In this document: positions 1-10,200 of the stretch, piece by piece
Position numbering within the stretch: the first letter of the stretch is position 1
Layout of the letters: every line of letters starts with the position of its first letter
NCBI GenBank assembly: GCA_031553755.1
Contig: JAVBKZ010000003.1
Span: 17,471 to 81,470 of the forward strand
Direction: 5' to 3'
DNA length: 64,000 nt
Source of the DNA: JAIRVZ01 sp031553755
Lineage (GTDB): Bacteria; Bacteroidota; Bacteroidia; Bacteroidales; Azobacteroidaceae
The notes under the pieces: generated by a model
What the model was told of the DNA's origin: nothing
What the model saw: the letters and a program-made list of their open reading frames with translations, nothing else
Database searches by the model: none
Position numbers and translations under genes: made by a program

Positions 1-435
1 AGAACGGTCCATTCGCTCATCAACGGAATGTCGCATTTCAATCCGACATTTCATTTTGTCGCTCCCGAAGAACTCAAAATTCCGGACATCTACAAAACTT
101 TTTGTGAAGAAAAGGGAATCAAATATTACGAATATTCTGATTTTTCGGCCGAAGTAATCAATCGTTCAGATATTCTTTACATGACTCGCGTACAAAGGGA
201 ACGTTTTACTGATTTAATAGAGTACGAAAAAGTCAAAAATGTATATATCTTGCGCAACAATATGTTGAAAGATAGTAAAGAAAATTTACGTATTCTTCAT
301 CCTTTACCCCGTGTGAATGAAATCGCGTATGACGTGGATGATAATCCTAAAGCATATTACATAGAACAAGCTAAAAACGGAGTTTTTGCCCGTCAGGCTA
401 TTATTTGTGAAGTTTTGGGTATTGAAACAGATTAA
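1..435 (+). CDS. pyrB: Aspartate carbamoyltransferase catalytic subunit, C-terminal part (5' end outside window)
   Basis: This is the catalytic chain of aspartate transcarbamoylase, which joins carbamoyl phosphate and L-aspartate in pyrimidine synthesis. The reading frame is open from base 1, so only the C-terminal 144 residues are present. The first ATG at base 28 is internal. The carbamoyl-phosphate/aspartate region HPLPRVNEI and the C-terminal helix ending in ARQAIICEVLG are typical of the family. The pyrI gene follows 172 bp downstream, matching the bacterial pyrBI arrangement in which the two chains form the regulated holoenzyme. Confidence 0.95.
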   Translation, partial: RTVHSLINGMSHFNPTFHFVAPEELKIPDIYKTFCEEKGIKYYEYSDFSAEVINRSDILYMTRVQRERFTDLIEYEKVKNVYILRNNMLKDSKENLRILHPLPRVNEIAYDVDDNPKAYYIEQAKNGVFARQAIICEVLGIETD

Positions 436-470
436 TTTAAAGTTTATAACTTAAGTATTCGTTGTTTATA

Positions 471-552
471 TTATTTATCCCGCAGAATACGCAGATTTTT
501 TATATTTAAATATTCCCAATCCGCATTATTCAGCGAGATCAGCGGGAAATAA
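471..552. repeat. Imperfect inverted repeat between pyrB and pyrI
   Basis: The arms TTATTTATCCCGC (471-483) and GCGGGAAATAA (542-552) pair with a two-base bulge. The interior holds CGCAGA/CAGCGA-like degenerate copies. I recall intergenic elements of this look from Bacteroidota genomes. It could act as an mRNA hairpin between two cotranscribed genes, but no function is shown. There is no T-run, so it is not a clear terminator. Confidence 0.45.
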
Positions 553-607
553 TTCTTTAATTTAATTTTCGGTTCATACTTAATACTTAAAAATTACACT
601 TATCATT

Positions 608-1066
608 ATGGCTAAGAAAAAAGAATTACAAGTAGCGGCATTAGAAAATGGAACCGCTATCGATCATATACCTTCCGACCAATTATTTAAAGTGGTTAGT
701 ATATTAGGTATTGAAAAATTGAAAAACCGTGTTACCATCGGATATAATTTGGATAGTAAAGTGATGGGGACCAAAGGAATCATCAAAATATCCGACAAAT
801 TTTTCGAAGAAGACGAAATTAACCGGATTTCTTTGATCGCCCCCAAAGTAAATCTCAACATCATACGCGATTATGAAGTGTTCGAAAAAAAACAAGTCAG
901 TCTTCCCGATGAATTGAAAGGTTTAGTCAGATGTAATAACCCCAAATGTATTACGAACAATGAACCTATGCATACTCGTTTTTTTGTCATTGATAAAGAA
1001 AACGTAACGCTTAAATGCAAATATTGCGAAATGAAAATCGGAAAAGAAGATATTGAACTTTTATGA
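608..1066 (+). CDS. pyrI: Aspartate carbamoyltransferase regulatory subunit
   Basis: The 152-residue protein is the usual length for the regulatory chain, which binds CTP/ATP in its N-terminal domain and contacts the catalytic chain through a C-terminal zinc domain. The four zinc cysteines are visible as C109-x4-C114 and C137-x2-C140. The segment around residues 15-60 (AIDHIPSDQLFKVVSILG) is the allosteric nucleotide-binding fold. It follows pyrB directly and is probably cotranscribed with it. Confidence 0.95.
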   Translation: MAKKKELQVAALENGTAIDHIPSDQLFKVVSILGIEKLKNRVTIGYNLDSKVMGTKGIIKISDKFFEEDEINRISLIAPKVNLNIIRDYEVFEKKQVSLPDELKGLVRCNNPKCITNNEPMHTRFFVIDKENVTLKCKYCEMKIGKEDIELL

Positions 1067-1145
1067 GAAGATTAAAGATTAAAGACTGACGACAAAATAA
1101 AAAACTCGTTTACTTGTTTACTCGTTAACTCGTCAACTAAAAAAT
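1067..1145. repeat. Degenerate short tandem repeats before the flavin reductase gene
   Basis: Two A-rich 8-mers (GATTAAAG-like) are followed by four variants of CTCGTTTA/CTTGTTTA/CTCGTTAA/CTCGTCAA that run up to the next start codon. Similar low-complexity repeats occur at 11776-11798, 48391-48465 and 53221-53309. No function is evident. Confidence 0.4.
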
Positions 1146-1712
1146 ATGAAACAAAACTGGAAACCGGGAACAATGATTTATCCTCTTCCTGCCGTAATGA
1201 TCAGTTGCGGTTCGGAAACAGAAGAATATAATATACTGACTGTTAGTTGGGTAGGGACCGTTTGTTCCAGTCCGGCAATGTGTTATATTTCAATTCGTCC
1301 CGAACGACATTCTTACGAAATCATTAAAAAAAATAAAGAATTCGTTATCAATCTTACGAGTAAAGAACTTGCATTCGCGACAGATTGGTGCGGCGTGAAA
1401 TCGGGCAAAGAATTCAACAAATTTAAAGAAATGAAATTAACGCCCGGAAAATCTACCATAGTCAAAGCCCCTTATATTGAAGAATCTCCTTTATCAATAG
1501 AATGCAAGGTCACACAAATTATCCCTTTGGGTTCACACGATATGTTCATTGCCGAAGTTGTGAATGTTTTGGCCGATGAGAGATATATCGATACCCAAAC
1601 AGGAGCTTTCGACATGACCAAAGCAGGATTATTAGCCTACTCACACGGAAATTATTACGAACTCGGAAAAATTATCGGTAAATTCGGATGGACTGTCCGG
1701 AAGAAAAAATAA
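1146..1712 (+). CDS. Flavin reductase-like FMN-binding protein
   Basis: The 188-residue protein belongs to the flavin reductase-like (DIM6/NTAB) split-barrel family, whose members bind FMN and often reduce flavin with NAD(P)H. The N-terminal region (PLPAVMISCGSETEEYNILTV) and the following SWVGTVCSSPAM and ISIRPERHSYEIIKKN segments are the conserved flavin-binding strands. The C-terminal half contains the usual ECKV and MFIAEVV strands. Substrate and partner cannot be told. The next gene starts 20 bp after its stop. No signal peptide is visible, so it is cytoplasmic. Confidence 0.8.
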   Translation: MKQNWKPGTMIYPLPAVMISCGSETEEYNILTVSWVGTVCSSPAMCYISIRPERHSYEIIKKNKEFVINLTSKELAFATDWCGVKSGKEFNKFKEMKLTPGKSTIVKAPYIEESPLSIECKVTQIIPLGSHDMFIAEVVNVLADERYIDTQTGAFDMTKAGLLAYSHGNYYELGKIIGKFGWTVRKKK

Positions 1713-1732
1713 ATATTTCCACGGAAAAAATT

Positions 1733-2425
1733 ATGTATAAATACTTCTTCATACTCATATTTTGTTTACTACAATTCAATGACGCTTGTGCTCAATTGAA
1801 GAAGTTCAATAATATTGATAATATACTTAATTGGGGATTTAGAATTGGCCTGGATGCTAAAAATTCAGACAATCAAGAAATTAGTATCAACGGAACAAAG
1901 ACAGAGTCGGCAATATTTAAAAATGAAGTAGGTTTTCAAAGCGCGGTATTCGGGCGAATTAACTTCGAAAATCTATTTATCCAACCCGATATCGGATATG
2001 CTTATCTTCGTGAAATGGTTGTTGTAGGTTTACCTCAATCCTCAGATCAATCCAATCCGCAAAATACAGGCCTGCAAATTAAAACACAATCTTTATCTTC
2101 AGCCATGTTGATAGGATACAACGCTATTAAAGAAGATATTTTCCTTTTTAACATATATGCAGGCCCTAATTTAAGGTATGATTTTAATACGAAATACACC
2201 ACTAACGAAATTATTTTTGAAGACAAAAATCCGGTTTTCGGGCTGAACCTACTTACCGGAATTTCGGCTAATATTTCGTTCCTTCATTTTGATTTCAGGT
2301 ATGAAATGAATTTTGTCAAAAGTGAAAACACTTTCAATTTTCCCAATACAGAAGAAGTTTCAAACGTGATTACTATCAGAAAAAATGAAAATATCCTGAG
2401 CTTTTCTATCGGGATGATGTTTTAG
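1733..2425 (+). CDS. Outer-membrane beta-barrel protein of unknown function
   Basis: The protein of about 230 residues has a clear signal peptide (MYKYFFILIFCLLQFNDACA) and then alternating hydrophobic/polar strands ending in an aromatic-rich C-terminus (ILSFSIGMMF), as in small outer-membrane barrels of the PorT/OmpA-barrel kind. An in-frame ATG at 1688 would put 15 polar residues before the signal peptide and overlap the previous gene, so 1733 is preferred. Its stop overlaps the stop of the convergent hydrolase gene at 2422-2425. Its role is unknown; it may be unrelated to the glucan locus because it lies on the other strand. Confidence 0.7.
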   Translation: MYKYFFILIFCLLQFNDACAQLKKFNNIDNILNWGFRIGLDAKNSDNQEISINGTKTESAIFKNEVGFQSAVFGRINFENLFIQPDIGYAYLREMVVVGLPQSSDQSNPQNTGLQIKTQSLSSAMLIGYNAIKEDIFLFNIYAGPNLRYDFNTKYTTNEIIFEDKNPVFGLNLLTGISANISFLHFDFRYEMNFVKSENTFNFPNTEEVSNVITIRKNENILSFSIGMMF

Positions 2426-3771
2426 TTTGTTACCCTGAATGGTATATTGGAAGTTCCAACCATGCCTTTTCCATTCAAGACGTACACATATAATCGATAA
2501 TTTCCTTGTTTTACCGGAATTGTGATTTGTTGTTCCTGTTGTTTTCCTGTTATCACTTTTCCTATTCTTTTTGGTCGAGGTTCATACGATCCTCCATTTC
2601 CAAGTACGGTGGCTTCTTCGAGCATTTCCCACACATAGGTTAATTCGTAATTTTTCGGGTCGAACGCATCAACAAATGCTAAAATCTGTACATTTGGTTT
2701 GAATATCATTTGGCTGTTTACATCTTTTTCTTTCAAAATTATTCCTTTTACAACCGGAGCTCGTTCGATAGATACTGTACCTTTCCATGCTTTTTCCATT
2801 ACTTCTACCGTAGGACAAATTTCTCTTCTTAGAGGTAATTCCTCCACATCACTTTCAACAAACATACCATACCAAGTAGGTGTTCTTTCTTGTTTCTGCC
2901 CCCAAAGAAATACAAATGAGCCTAAACATCTGTCATCATCTTTAATGCAAGTTTGATAACGTTTTTCATATTCTATTCTTTTTTCTTCACTCGTTTGTTC
3001 AATCGGCGCTCCCCATTCAGTTTCCTTTGTTTCCCAATGTCCGCTTGGTCCCCATTCGGTAACTGCATAAACTCCTTCATATTGCGATTTGGCAACCATT
3101 TCTTTTAGATTATAAATTGCTCCATAGGCATTTATACCTATCAAATCTAAATCGGGAGCATATTTCGCAATATTATTTAAAGCAGTTTCAGAATATGAAA
3201 TTACACTCATAACCGGATGATTACTGTCTTGTTTTTTTATCATAACCGCCAATTCATTTACAAATTCCCAAGCCTCTTTTGTATCTGCGCCTTCCAGATT
3301 TATTTCATTTCCTAATGCCCATGCCATTATATTGGGATGATTTTTATACGCGTCTAATAATGATTGAAGTTTGTTTCTTTGTTTATTTTTATATGTTTCG
3401 TCTAAATAATCATCAGCATGGTGAGATAACCAAATTCCAGTCAATGCGTACATGTTGTTTTTTCTTGCCGCATCCAATTCTTTAGAAAGTTTTTTCACAT
3501 CTGTATCCCAAATACGAAACGCGTTCGCACCTAATGATTTCGCCAAATCAAGTTGGCTTCTTCCTCCAATTCCATTGATATAGAACTCTTCATTATTCAA
3601 ATAGAATTTTAATTTCCCACTTTCATTTTTTACCGCAAATTTATTGACAGAGTTATCATTTTCTATCGGTTTAACAATAGAAGAATTATTTTCAGGAGAA
3701 ATTTCTTCTCCATACAACTGAAAAGAAAAATATGATATGGATAAAATCAAGAAAAACAACTTATTACACAT
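2422..3771 (-). CDS. Clan GH-A glycoside hydrolase with C-terminal Ig-like domain
   Basis: The 449-residue secreted protein has a signal peptide (1-21), a TIM-barrel of about residues 50-335, and an Ig-like domain from 338 to the end. The clan GH-A acid/base is seen in WALGNEINLE (E156) and the nucleophile in AVTEWGPSG (E239). Such proteins are often labelled GH2 TIM-barrel or GH5-like, but the N-terminal jelly roll of GH2 is absent. The size and barrel-plus-Ig layout also resemble the beta-1,3-glucanase families GH157/GH158, which I cannot separate by eye. It has no T9SS domain and no lipobox, so it is probably periplasmic or released. It is the last gene of the locus, 4 bp after the GH3. 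Confidence 0.75.
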   Translation of the reverse strand: MCNKLFFLILSISYFSFQLYGEEISPENNSSIVKPIENDNSVNKFAVKNESGKLKFYLNNEEFYINGIGGRSQLDLAKSLGANAFRIWDTDVKKLSKELDAARKNNMYALTGIWLSHHADDYLDETYKNKQRNKLQSLLDAYKNHPNIMAWALGNEINLEGADTKEAWEFVNELAVMIKKQDSNHPVMSVISYSETALNNIAKYAPDLDLIGINAYGAIYNLKEMVAKSQYEGVYAVTEWGPSGHWETKETEWGAPIEQTSEEKRIEYEKRYQTCIKDDDRCLGSFVFLWGQKQERTPTWYGMFVESDVEELPLRREICPTVEVMEKAWKGTVSIERAPVVKGIILKEKDVNSQMIFKPNVQILAFVDAFDPKNYELTYVWEMLEEATVLGNGGSYEPRPKRIGKVITGKQQEQQITIPVKQGNYRLYVYVLNGKGMVGTSNIPFRVTN

Positions 3772-3775
3772 AAAA

Positions 3776-6700
3776 TTATTCTTTTATAAGTTTCAAAACT
3801 TTAGAGTTTTTGTTACCATACACTTGCATCAAATACACTCCTGATTGACAACCTGAAAGATTAATATAAGTTTCTGTCGAAACTATCATTTCTTCTTTGA
3901 TTGTTTTTCCGGTTACATCAACGATTTTCAAAGATATAAATTGCTTATAATCATAGATATTAACAACAAATTCATCTTTAATAGGATTCGGATAAACTTG
4001 TATATTTTCTGTTTTCTCGGATAAATATTCTATTTCCTGAGGTGTATCAATTCCAAAATTCATAATACCGTGTCCGTATTGAAACAATGGATCTCCAAAT
4101 ATCGGAGGAACCGGTAAATCTTGCGCGATATAATTGCGGATTAAAGATCTTTCCGAATCCGTCGCTCCAATATCATAAGGCAATTCCCATTTTTCAATTT
4201 GATTTTTCGTGTTATCTGTTCCTACTTGATCTTGCGAACGAGGCATTTGGAATGGAAGTTTACCACTTGGAGCAAAATCTCCGAAAATACATTCGGCCAC
4301 CGCTTGAGCAATTCCATTTCCTCCTCTGTAAACTGCTAAAACGGCATCCGACATTTCTACAACAGGAGTCAATACATAAGGACGAGGTAAAATAACAACC
4401 GTAATTACTTTTACTCCCGCGTCATAAAATTTACGGATAACTTCCAACTGATCATCGGGTATGTTTGGATTTTTATCCGCCCATTGAGTCCCGTGCGTAT
4501 ACGACTCTTCACCGATTACAACAACTGCCACTTTAGGGTTTGTGCTGTCATCCTGAAAAACTTTAATATTATTCTTCGTCGCTCTCTCTGTTATCGCTTG
4601 TAAATAATTTTTCACCTGTTTATTGTCATAATAAATAGATTGCCAAATCACGTTAGGATCGTCATTCTGACCTTTCCATGTAGCTCTTGGTCCTCCAACA
4701 ATAATTTCATCATTTGTATTTAGTTTCAACGGTAATAATTTGTTATTTTTCAATAGAGTAATTGATTTCCGGGCGGCATTCAATACAATAGGATGATGCT
4801 CCGCGTTTGTCCATTTACAAGTAGGGTCTCCATACGGATTTTCAAACATTCCTAAGCGTATTTTCGTATCTAACACTCTTGTAGCAGCCTCATTAATGCG
4901 ATCAATCCCTACCGATGCTATCAAATCATCTATGCTTGTAGGAGCAGAAGGTGCTCCTCCTAATACATCAATACCGGCTCCAATGCTTCTGATTGATTGA
5001 TTTGTATTAGCACCTAACCAGTCGGTTACAATGAATCCTTTGAATTTAATTTCATTTCTCAAGTAATCAATAATTTTTTTACTTGTATTAGACCCTTCTC
5101 CCGAAGGATCTAATAAAGGAGAAGAACTATAACCTGGCATTACGGAAGCCGCATTCGCATCGACTGTAGCGTGCCAGGGTTTCATGTGGTATTTAATTGT
5201 CACTTCATCATATTGGGTAGGACCTTCTCCTCCTGCACCCTGACTTGGCCAGTGTTTTACCGTAATCATCATGGAATGAGGATTGATTTCCGGGCCTCCT
5301 TGCATTCCGCAAACAATCGCGCGAATACTAGCGGCCACTTCATCGGCATTTTCTCCGGCTCCTTCCTGAATACGAGGATAAAGAACTTTTGTGCTTACTT
5401 CCGCCAATGGAGCTAAAGTTCCTGTAAAGCCAAATGATTTCTGTTCAATCCGGTGTAAATTGCCACATTGATAAACCAAATCCATATCACGGGTAGCTGC
5501 CAATCCTAATTGTGTAGGATAAATTGTTTTCCATCCATGCATCTTATCTCCTAAAAACGCGATAGGAATTCCCATCCGTGTTTTGGCAGCTGCATATTGA
5601 CTGTACCTCATGCCACTTTCAACACCATAAGAAAACGCAAATCCATCTAAAGGATTATCATTACCTCCATAATATAACTGGCAAAATTTCTCTTCGGTTG
5701 TCAAACGGCTCATTAAATCGGCTAAACGCTCTTCAGGTGTCAAATGCCAATCTTCAAAAGGTTCGATCGTTCCGTTTTTATTCATGTCCCGACAACCACC
5801 TATAATATTGATTCCGTCATTTTCTGTTTCCATCGATGGAATATACAAACCAAACTGTTGTTTGCCGGAATATTTCATTCCTGAAGTCGTTATAGCTATC
5901 ACATACCATTTGTAAGTCCAACGATCGACCAAATCATTTGTTAAAGTAAAAGAGTTGGTTGTAGATTCTCCTACTTTAGTATACCTGTCGAGTAAATTAC
6001 CTGAAGTGTGCCATTCATAGTCATTTCTCGTTATATTGAGATATATTTCATATTTGACAACATTTTCACAAGACTCCCAAGTTAAAGTCGGTTTACGGGT
6101 ATTTGTTATCATAGTTTTATTGCCTGGAGTCAATAAATTAAAATCGACTTGCTCCGGAGGATTTATAGTTACCAACACATCGTCCGTACCAACAGCTAAA
6201 GAATCATCGACTACCGTCAATTTAAATTTATAAGTACCGATACTCAATCCGGACACTTCCGTTTTAGCGTTATCAGGAGAACTGATAATTGCCTGATTCG
6301 GCCCGGTTACTTGTGTCCATTTATAACTTTTAATAATCCCATCTCTATCCTGACTTCTCGAACCGTCTAATTCCGTACTGCTTTGAGGAGCATACAATGT
6401 AACATCTTGTCCGGCATCAGCCACAGGAGATTGATTTCCAAATGTGATTTTAGGAGTCAACTTGACATGAATTACCATGTCTTTATAAACTGTGAGATTC
6501 AAGGGAATTCCTTTGATTGTATCTGTAGTTGAACCTTGTTTAAGTGACCAAAAATCAATTGTAAAATCACCTCGAAAATCCATTAAATCCATTTTTAAAG
6601 GAGTTAATTCATTATATCTCAAGTTAAAAATTTCATCTTTATTTTGTATAATTAATTCGCTTTGTTCATTCTGGTCTATTGGAGTTAACTTAACTTTAAG

Positions 6701-7216
6701 ATATTGAACATAAGGAACTTCAAACTTAACATCAACAGAAGTTAATTGCTCTAATCCATAAATACGACATTCATAAAAAGAATATCCGTATCCTGTATTA
6801 CGGGAAATACCATATACACGCACATAACGCCCTTTTATATTCAAATCCGTAGGAACAACATCTGTATGTTTTCCGGTTGGAACATCTTTTACGTGCGCAA
6901 TTTCCGTGAATGTATTAAATTCCCTATCGTTTGATACCTGAATGGTAAATTCTTTAGCGCAAGCTGTTTCCCAATCTATTTCAACACGAGATATATGATA
7001 TTCTTTTCCCAAATCAACGGCCCACCAGCCCGGATCTGTTTTATGCAGACTTTCCCAACGTGTATTTGCAGTTCCATCATTTCCTTTTGAAGCAACTTCT
7101 CCTCCATTTACAGATGATGCCCATGCTGTTTTTCCCTGACTAACCAATGTCTGGGCAAAGGAATATTGACACAAACAAATAATTACTGTTAAAAACAGAA
7201 TTGATTTTTTATTCAT
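3776..7216 (-). CDS. Modular GH3 beta-glucosidase with F5/8C, PKD-like and FN3-like domains and T9SS sorting domain
   Basis: The 1146-residue protein has a signal peptide (1-21), an F5/8 type C (discoidin) carbohydrate-binding domain (24-155, with TANTRWES), a PKD-like domain (262-352), an FN3-like domain (356-460), a calcium-loop-like linker (DMNKNGTIEPFEDW, 477-490), the GH3 catalytic barrel and second domain (about 490-1060), and a type A T9SS sorting domain (1075-1146, starting YPNPIKDEF). The GH3 nucleophile is D732 in FIVTDWLGA. GH3 enzymes release glucose from the non-reducing end of beta-glucans. The sorting domain predicts surface attachment, unlike the second GH3 at 30369, which is a lipoprotein. 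It lies 44 bp after GH81 in the same run of genes. Confidence 0.92.
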   Translation of the reverse strand: MNKKSILFLTVIICLCQYSFAQTLVSQGKTAWASSVNGGEVASKGNDGTANTRWESLHKTDPGWWAVDLGKEYHISRVEIDWETACAKEFTIQVSNDREFNTFTEIAHVKDVPTGKHTDVVPTDLNIKGRYVRVYGISRNTGYGYSFYECRIYGLEQLTSVDVKFEVPYVQYLKVKLTPIDQNEQSELIIQNKDEIFNLRYNELTPLKMDLMDFRGDFTIDFWSLKQGSTTDTIKGIPLNLTVYKDMVIHVKLTPKITFGNQSPVADAGQDVTLYAPQSSTELDGSRSQDRDGIIKSYKWTQVTGPNQAIISSPDNAKTEVSGLSIGTYKFKLTVVDDSLAVGTDDVLVTINPPEQVDFNLLTPGNKTMITNTRKPTLTWESCENVVKYEIYLNITRNDYEWHTSGNLLDRYTKVGESTTNSFTLTNDLVDRWTYKWYVIAITTSGMKYSGKQQFGLYIPSMETENDGINIIGGCRDMNKNGTIEPFEDWHLTPEERLADLMSRLTTEEKFCQLYYGGNDNPLDGFAFSYGVESGMRYSQYAAAKTRMGIPIAFLGDKMHGWKTIYPTQLGLAATRDMDLVYQCGNLHRIEQKSFGFTGTLAPLAEVSTKVLYPRIQEGAGENADEVAASIRAIVCGMQGGPEINPHSMMITVKHWPSQGAGGEGPTQYDEVTIKYHMKPWHATVDANAASVMPGYSSSPLLDPSGEGSNTSKKIIDYLRNEIKFKGFIVTDWLGANTNQSIRSIGAGIDVLGGAPSAPTSIDDLIASVGIDRINEAATRVLDTKIRLGMFENPYGDPTCKWTNAEHHPIVLNAARKSITLLKNNKLLPLKLNTNDEIIVGGPRATWKGQNDDPNVIWQSIYYDNKQVKNYLQAITERATKNNIKVFQDDSTNPKVAVVVIGEESYTHGTQWADKNPNIPDDQLEVIRKFYDAGVKVITVVILPRPYVLTPVVEMSDAVLAVYRGGNGIAQAVAECIFGDFAPSGKLPFQMPRSQDQVGTDNTKNQIEKWELPYDIGATDSERSLIRNYIAQDLPVPPIFGDPLFQYGHGIMNFGIDTPQEIEYLSEKTENIQVYPNPIKDEFVVNIYDYKQFISLKIVDVTGKTIKEEMIVSTETYINLSGCQSGVYLMQVYGNKNSKVLKLIKE

Positions 7217-7260
7217 TATATTTTAGGTTATAGTATTTTTCTTTATGAGAATTAAAAATT

Positions 7261-10200
7261 TCATTTCTTTACTACTCTTCTGGAAACAATTCCTGATTTT
7301 GAAATGAGAGAAAGGATATAATATCCTTGTTTTAATCTTGATGTATTCAGGCTATAAACAAGTTGTCCTTGTATATTTTCGTCCAATACAATATTACCGG
7401 TAACCGAATGTAATCTTAATTTCTCAAATTGACCTTCGGTTTGAACAATCAATTGGTCGACAAACGGATTCGGATATATCGAAATCTGATTGTCACTGAT
7501 TTTATTGATATACGTTCCGCCAAGCACTGAAATTCTGAGATTAGAAGATGTAGTCGCACCTTTATTATCTGTAACTGTTAATTGGAAAATATAGAGTTTT
7601 CCTGTTTCCAGTCCGGTTACAGAAGTTATCGCGCTCGATGAATTAGAAATTATAACAGAAGTATTGGCATCTATTTGTTTCCATTCATATTTTACAATAG
7701 TACCATCAGAATCTACCGATTTGCTTCCATCAAGAATTAATTCACTTCCAACATTGACAGACCTGTCATTTCCAGGAATGGCCATCGGAGAAAAATTATC
7801 CGGACGAACAACTATAACAACTTGATCTGTAGCCGTTTTTTCATTACTATCTGTTATTGTACAATCAAAAGTATAAGTTCCTAACTGTAGACCGGAAACA
7901 ACAGTCGTTGCCTGATCGGGAGAAACTATTGTTACAAATGCATTAGCATCTGTTTGTCTCCATTCATATTTTGTAATGGTAGCCGTTCCATAAGTTACCG
8001 GAGTCGCGGTTAATGTCGTTGACGTATTTTCAGGGTATAAAATAACCTGATCTTCTCCGGCATTCACTTCTGAAGGCATAACATCGGTAGTTAATGTAAA
8101 TTTAAATGAATTTAGGTTTGCTCCTGTCTTATCAATCATGACGCGCATAACATGTTTTCCTTGTTTCATGGAAATATTGGCAACAAACATGTCAAATCGG
8201 GTCCAACCTGTTCCTTTTGGTACGGTAACAGCTCCCGTCATATCTCTATCATCAATAAAAATTCTCAACGCGCCTCCCGCATTTGATCCTAAGTTAGCAT
8301 TCATGGCATACACACCGTCTGTCTGAACATTGATTGTATATTCAAACCATTCTCCGGTATTTGTCCATCCAATATTACTATTGGCAATATTGGAAGTACC
8401 TTCGGTTTCAACTCCAGTATCCGGCCTGTAGTTTGTTCCTCCTTTCATCTCCAATTCATTGTCATGGCAAGCCACTTCGGGGCCTCCATCGTCAAACTGA
8501 ACCGCATAAATAGTTTCGTTTGGAATTGCCCAAGGTTGACGGTTGTTATAAGGCTTTTGTTCTACCACGTTTAAATTAACTATCGAAGGTTCGCTTTCGT
8601 TTCCTTCATTGTCGAAGGCGACAGCTTTCAATACTTTTGCACCTAAAGAAGTAACGGTAGTAAAAATTTCATAAGGTTCGGCATAAGAAGTTCCAACGAG
8701 TTCATTGTCTATATAAAATTTTACCCACAAAACCCTTCCATCTTTATCAGAAGCTATGGCAGTTAATTTTGTTGCGCTATTTAACGCTAATTTTCCATCA
8801 CTTTGGTGAGATGTTATTGTTACTTTCGGCTTAATTCCTCCCGACAATTTGGAGTTATAATAAACCTTTGCTCCTACTTTAATGGTTTCTATTTTTGTTC
8901 CATTCCTGTAAATATCAACATCTACGTCAGCATCAGTTGCATTGTATAACAAATAAGTCAGTTCTCCTTTAGCATTTTGATATACAGCACCGGAAGGAAT
9001 ACTTGTGTGATATCCCGGAGCCGGATTACCGTAGGTAATCATGGCATTGCTCATATAATAATTGGTAGTTGTATTCAAATGATTTCGCCAATCTTGTCCG
9101 GCTTTATCCGGAAGCCTGCAAAAATCATCGACCCATTGAGCTGCTGTTTCAGGATTGATATAGTTCATGATGTTCAGATGATAACCTCCTAAATAGGGCC
9201 CCATTGTTTTGATATTATCATAAGGATCGTCATTCGTGTGCATCGGAAGTCCATCATATATGAAAGTTGTTCGGTCATGAAACATAGCTGTGTTTATTTC
9301 TTTCATGCGTTCGGGGTTTATACAAAAATCCCTATAATAAAAATCGACCGGACAAGCTTGAATTCCCAATACCCAAGCCGGATCTCCCGCGAAATAAGTA
9401 GCCCAAGCCAAATTATCTGTTCTTAAAATACCCACATATTGACGGCCATACGTAGAAGGAAAATTTTCTTTATACATGTCCAACCAATATTCTCCGGCTG
9501 TAAGGTTTTCGAGCAAATAACCCATCGCGCCGGTATCAATGATTTTTTTTTCGTTTAATTCTACTCCCATCAGGTAAATACCAAACCATGAATTAATGGC
9601 TTCTGATGTCGATTCTTGATTATTACCTCCTCCGTCGCCTGTTCCTCCGGCAAAAGAGTGTCCCAAATAAGGATCAAATGTCCTTAAAAATGGAATGTAT
9701 TTGTCATTTTCGTTTTTATAATGATCCCAATTGGCATAAGTTTTCGTAACTAATTTTGTCATTTCCGCGAAATCACGTTTGAATTCGTTATCGACCATCA
9801 TTAAGCGAGCAGCTCCTACGGTAAAATAGCCATTATGAAAATGTAAATCATTAAATCCCTGAGATCCATATCCCGGAGGAAATCCGATAACGGCTCCATA
9901 TTTCGGATATTCGGCAAAATAATAAGATTTCTTTATTTTTTCCGATTCATCGAAAGTAAACCAGTCCGTAAGTTCTGTTTTCAATCCTTTTCTGAATAAA
10001 TCAAATCCTTTATGTTCCAAACATTTAGACATCAACATCATGGTCGTTTGTTCTCCTAATCCTTTGGCATAAGTATTTCCATTTCTACCAAAATGCGTAG
10101 AAGAATAATCTAATAATGAATTCATCATAGATTTACGTTCTTCCGTCATATTGAGCGGTTCGGGCATATAAGGAGGTATTCCTCCAAAATTATAACTGAT

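Noticed and set aside
1688..1732. Start of the outer-membrane barrel gene at 1688
   Set aside because: It would place a polar stretch before a clear signal peptide and overlap the preceding gene.
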